Part shown: positions 5,344 to 5,666 of the stretch, in pieces
How positions within the stretch are numbered: the stretch's first letter is position 1
Layout of the letters: every line of letters starts with the position of its first letter
Source: Ruminococcus sp.
GTDB taxonomy: Bacteria; Bacillota; Clostridia; Oscillospirales; Ruminococcaceae
Length of the DNA: 5,666 bases
Direction of reading: 5' to 3'
Assembly: GCA_017544125.1 (NCBI GenBank)
Contig: JAFYET010000307.1
Coordinates: 1 to 5,666 of the forward strand
Position numbers and translations under genes: made by a program
The notes under the pieces: model-generated
Told to the model about the DNA's origin: nothing
What the model saw: only the letters and a program-made list of their open reading frames with translations
The model's database searches: none

Positions 5344-5666
5344 TTGATAAAGGATATAACCATAGGGCAGTATTTCCCCGGGAAAAGCCCGATACACAGA
5401 ATGGACCCGAGGGTGAAGATAATACTAACCGCTGTTTTCATAGTAATGCTCTTTCTTTCAAAGAGCATATGGGGGCTGCTCGTAGGGGCAGCGTTCACGG
5501 TCATCACGTTTTTTATATCACGCATACCCTTTAAGCTGATGCTTAAGAGCTTAAAGCCCATTATGCCGATAATCATATTCACGGCACTTTTAAACCTGTT
5601 TTTTATAAAGTCAGGCGAGGAGTATTTTAAGTGGAAGATATTCCGTATAACCGAGGAGGGCGTTGA
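5344..5666 (+). CDS. ecfT: ECF transporter transmembrane protein EcfT, 3'-truncated by window edge
   Basis: EcfT is the membrane scaffold that joins the EcfA1/EcfA2 ATPases to the substrate-binding S-component. The first 107 residues are visible, out of roughly 260 usual for the family. The N-terminus IKDITIGQYFPGKSPIHRMD, followed by PRVK, is highly characteristic of EcfT. Hydrophobic helices lie near 26-38, 42-58 and 73-88, separated by short basic stretches. The cytoplasmic coupling helices with their Ala-Arg-Gly motifs would lie beyond the window. Translation starts at TTG, 19 bases after the ecfA2 stop. No damage is seen in the visible part; the reading frame remains open to the last base. 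Confidence 0.93.
   Translation, partial: MIKDITIGQYFPGKSPIHRMDPRVKIILTAVFIVMLFLSKSIWGLLVGAAFTVITFFISRIPFKLMLKSLKPIMPIIIFTALLNLFFIKSGEEYFKWKIFRITEEGV

Overview
This window looks like an ordinary, gene-dense chromosomal segment of an anaerobic Firmicute. It is most like Clostridia of the Ruminococcus/Oscillospiraceae type. The grounds are a moderate GC content, frequent ATA isoleucine codons, strong GGAGG-type ribosome binding sites, TTG starts, and an energy-coupling factor (ECF) transporter operon of Firmicute type. The genus is inference; no rRNA or other marker gene is present. All real genes lie on the + strand.

Left block (1-2505): the 3' part of glmM (phosphoglucosamine mutase, cell-wall precursor synthesis), then a zinc-ribbon Nudix hydrolase and a class I SAM-dependent methyltransferase of the rRNA-methylase type. 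The three genes overlap by 1 and 3 bases and are probably one translationally coupled transcript.

Middle (2506-2800): a short spacer with a perfect 7-bp hairpin, a 61-codon gene for an extremely lysine/aspartate-rich small protein with a very strong ribosome binding site, and a GC-rich hairpin that may be a weak terminator.

Right block (2801-5666): ecfA1, an unrecognised polytopic membrane protein gene, ecfA2 and the 5' part of ecfT. EcfA1, EcfA2 and EcfT form the shared energising module of group II ECF transporters, which power uptake of vitamins and metals through interchangeable S-components. The membrane gene sits where ecfA1 and ecfA2 would normally be adjacent. It is tightly coupled to both, which makes it the best candidate here for something undescribed, such as an accessory or substrate-binding subunit. 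The small charged protein is the second point of interest. No mobile element, CRISPR array, tRNA or rRNA was seen, and no gene looks broken. glmM and ecfT are incomplete only because the window ends inside them.
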